Origin: Candidatus Rhabdochlamydia sp.
GTDB taxonomy: Bacteria; Chlamydiota; Chlamydiia; Chlamydiales; Rhabdochlamydiaceae
Length of the DNA stretch: 7,129 bases
Direction of reading: 5' to 3'
NCBI GenBank assembly: GCA_030043495.1
Contig: JASHXO010000103.1
Span: 1-7,129, forward strand
In this document: piece by piece, positions 6,013-7,129 of the stretch
How the letters are laid out: each line of letters begins with the position of its first letter
Position numbering within the stretch: the first letter of the stretch is position 1
Notes under the pieces: model-generated
Databases searched by the model: none
What the model was told of the DNA's origin: nothing
The model's input: the letters and a program-made list of their open reading frames with translations, nothing else
Program-made: the position numbers and the translations under genes

Positions 6013-6891
6013 TCAAGTGAGCATCAGCGCATTATCCAACCCCTCTAAATTCAAAGAGGGTTTTTTCGGTTGAAGATCATAGGCGGCGATTCCGGCCAGC
6101 AGATTGACTAAAAAATTTTGTGGGCTTCTGTGGCGCGTGTGTTCGATCTGTGAAATATTCTTGAGTTGATCGTTAACCGTTTCGATAAGAGACCTTTTTC
6201 GCAAAAGCAATTTGTCTTTAACTGACATTAATTTTTGTTTCATATTCGATTTTATTGTCGTGAATAATTGCAGTCCTTGTTCAAACAACTTTCTCCCGAT
6301 TTCTGCTGAAATGTATCCCTTATCCCCGAATAATTTTCCGAAAATACCTTTAGAAAGCGTCTCAACCATCGAAACATCAGAAACATTTCCCGGAGTCAAT
6401 TGAAAAGCCAAAATTTCTCCTTTGTCATTGATAATCAAGTACAATTTGAATCCATAGAACCAGCCAGCAGTTGTCTTGCCCCTCTTGGCCAAATTTCTAA
6501 AAACTTTGTTTCTACGAATACGTTTGTTGTGGCAAACTGCTATTGATGTAGAATCAACGAAGGCGATGCCTGTGACTTTTCCTGTGAGGGAAAGTAAGTA
6601 AGCGAATAAGGGAATGAATAACGCCTTTTTGATTTGTACAAATCGTTCATAACAGATGAGTTTTGGAAAGTGTCGTTTGAAATGATCGCAAATGTATCCG
6701 TAGAAATGTTTAAAAGTTCTGAAATTTGATTGGTGGAATAAAATAACAATGGTCATCATTTCCGAAACTGATAATTCTGGTTCTGGTCCTCGTTTTTCCT
6801 TCCCAGAACCAATCAGATGCTGTTCCCATTCGATCCGAAACTGTTTCCAAAAATCATCTACATTGCAAAATAGGGTTGTTAGGTCTGACAT
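6013..6891 (-). CDS. IS982-family DDE transposase
   Basis: A 292-residue protein, full length for the family. The catalytic triad is readable: D113 in IAFVDSTSI, D190 in KLFGDKGYIS, and E237 in KRSLIETVNDQLK. Between them is the typical GWFYGFKLYLIINDKGEI segment and LTPGNVSDV; the family tail HTRHRSPQNFLVNLLAGIAA follows. The basic RIRRNKVFRNLAKRGKTT stretch lies after the first Asp. The ATG at 6891 is preceded by AGAGAG. No frameshift or internal stop is seen, so the enzyme should be functional, and the two inverted repeats give it usable ends. Confidence 0.96.
   Translation of the reverse strand: MSDLTTLFCNVDDFWKQFRIEWEQHLIGSGKEKRGPEPELSVSEMMTIVILFHQSNFRTFKHFYGYICDHFKRHFPKLICYERFVQIKKALFIPLFAYLLSLTGKVTGIAFVDSTSIAVCHNKRIRRNKVFRNLAKRGKTTAGWFYGFKLYLIINDKGEILAFQLTPGNVSDVSMVETLSKGIFGKLFGDKGYISAEIGRKLFEQGLQLFTTIKSNMKQKLMSVKDKLLLRKRSLIETVNDQLKNISQIEHTRHRSPQNFLVNLLAGIAAYDLQPKKPSLNLEGLDNALMLT
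6041..6066 (+). terminator. Possible plus-strand intrinsic terminator inside the IS982 transposase 3' end
   Basis: CCCTCT (6041-6046) pairs with AGAGGG (6055-6060) across an 8-base loop, followed directly by six T on the plus strand. It is oriented to stop transcription entering the element from the left, antisense to the transposase. The stem is short, so confidence is limited. Confidence 0.4.
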
Positions 6892-6998
6892 TTTGATCTC
6901 TCTTGGTTAATGCGTTGTGTTGCAACAAAACGGTTTACACCAAGTAGAGATCTTTTTTCATCAAAAATTTACTTTATCTTGCTCAACCTCAATCCAAT

Positions 6999-7016
6999 AA
7001 ACCCATTACTCAGGTT
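6999..7016. repeat. IS982 right terminal inverted repeat
   Basis: AAACCCATTACTCAGGTT, the reverse complement of the left repeat with one mismatch. Resolvase-coding sequence begins immediately outside it. Confidence 0.9.
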
Positions 7017-7129
7017 AGCATGGATCGTCTAGCGCGTAACCTAGACGACTTGCGGCGCATTGTACGGGAATTAACTGGTCGAGGTATTCGCATCGAATTC
7101 GTCAAAGAGACCCTCGCGTTCACCGGCGA
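7017..7129 (+). pseudogene. Tn3-type serine resolvase, 5'-truncated by IS982 and cut by the window edge
   Basis: The frame reads SMDRLARNLDDLRRIVRELT and then GRGIRIEFVKETLAFTG, the well-known central part of the resolvase/invertase catalytic domain (roughly residues 65-105 of a protein of about 190). Everything before Ser-Met-Asp-Arg, including the N-terminal catalytic serine region, is missing: the homology begins exactly at the IS982 inverted repeat. The gene continues beyond the window, so the helix-turn-helix end cannot be judged. Base composition is visibly more GC-rich than its neighbours, consistent with an imported transposon or plasmid. The fragment cannot be catalytically active unless its N-terminus is supplied elsewhere. 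Confidence 0.9.

Larger units (their letters stand above)
5994..7016 (-). mobile_element. IS982-family insertion sequence (about 1023 bp) lacking a target duplication
   Basis: Terminal inverted repeats are present at 5994-6011 and 6999-7016, matching at 17 of 18 bases (AACCTGAATAATGGGTTT against AACCTGAGTAATGGGTTT). The element carries a single intact DDE transposase. Bases just outside the two ends (CTTGTTTTT on the left, GCATGGATC on the right) do not match, although the family usually makes a short target duplication. The left flank is the 5' edge of the TGPKT-family gene; the right flank starts inside a serine resolvase gene. The missing duplication suggests deletion or recombination after insertion. 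Confidence 0.92.

Noticed and set aside
5989..6016. TTGAAA, 16 bases, then TAAAAA on the minus strand across the IS982 left end resembles an outward promoter for the TGPKT-family gene.
   Set aside because: The predicted transcript would start only a few bases before the ATG at 5975, downstream of the AAGGA ribosome binding site, so it could not drive normal translation. The -10 is also weak.
6918..6927. Perfect 10-bp palindrome TGTTGCAACA upstream of the IS982 transposase.
   Set aside because: A palindrome this short is expected by chance in several kilobases and does not overlap a convincing promoter.

Overview
The window is a stretch of moderately AT-rich DNA shaped by mobile elements. Almost every gene lies on the minus strand; the only plus-strand gene is a resolvase fragment at the right edge. 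The gene set (a lipoprotein-type carotenoid oxygenase, a small polytopic membrane protein of a type I recall from Legionella-like genomes, a TGPKT/NAxKHG-motif protein, and IS982 and ISAs1 elements) suggests an amoeba-associated bacterium such as an environmental chlamydia (Parachlamydiales) or a Legionella-like gammaproteobacterium. That placement is inference: no rRNA or other phylogenetic marker is present.

Layout, left to right. Bases 1-416 hold no gene I recognise, only a 25-codon ORF behind a strong ribosome binding site and some small inverted repeats. Bases 417-1569 carry two overlapping minus-strand genes. The upstream one encodes a protein with an NNPGNLR-type domain plus a DUF3892-like C-terminus. 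The downstream one encodes a small exported protein with a DUF4431-like C-terminus. A complete ISAs1-family element (1599-2829) has 24-bp perfect terminal inverted repeats and a perfect 10-bp target duplication. It lies just upstream of the first visible ATG of the NNPGNLR gene and cuts that gene off from its native 5' sequence.

Bases 2956-5008 carry two minus-strand genes in operon-like order: a carotenoid cleavage oxygenase made as a lipoprotein with all four iron-binding histidines, then a 165-residue protein with about five membrane spans. A hairpin overlaps the stop codon of the latter. Bases 5113-5975 are one gene of the TGPKT...NAxKHG family broken by a one-base deletion in an A tract; repairing it in silico restores a 287-residue frame through the conserved FWRLRR segment.

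An IS982-family element (about 5994-7016) with near-perfect inverted repeats and an intact DDE transposase follows. It lacks a target duplication. On its right it abuts a Tn3-type serine resolvase gene that has lost its catalytic N-terminus, so the element appears to mark a rearrangement junction.

No convincingly new multi-gene system is evident. The points most worth following are the overlapping NNPGNLR-DUF3892/DUF4431 pair, the lipoprotein carotenoid oxygenase with its membrane neighbour, and the frameshifted gene.
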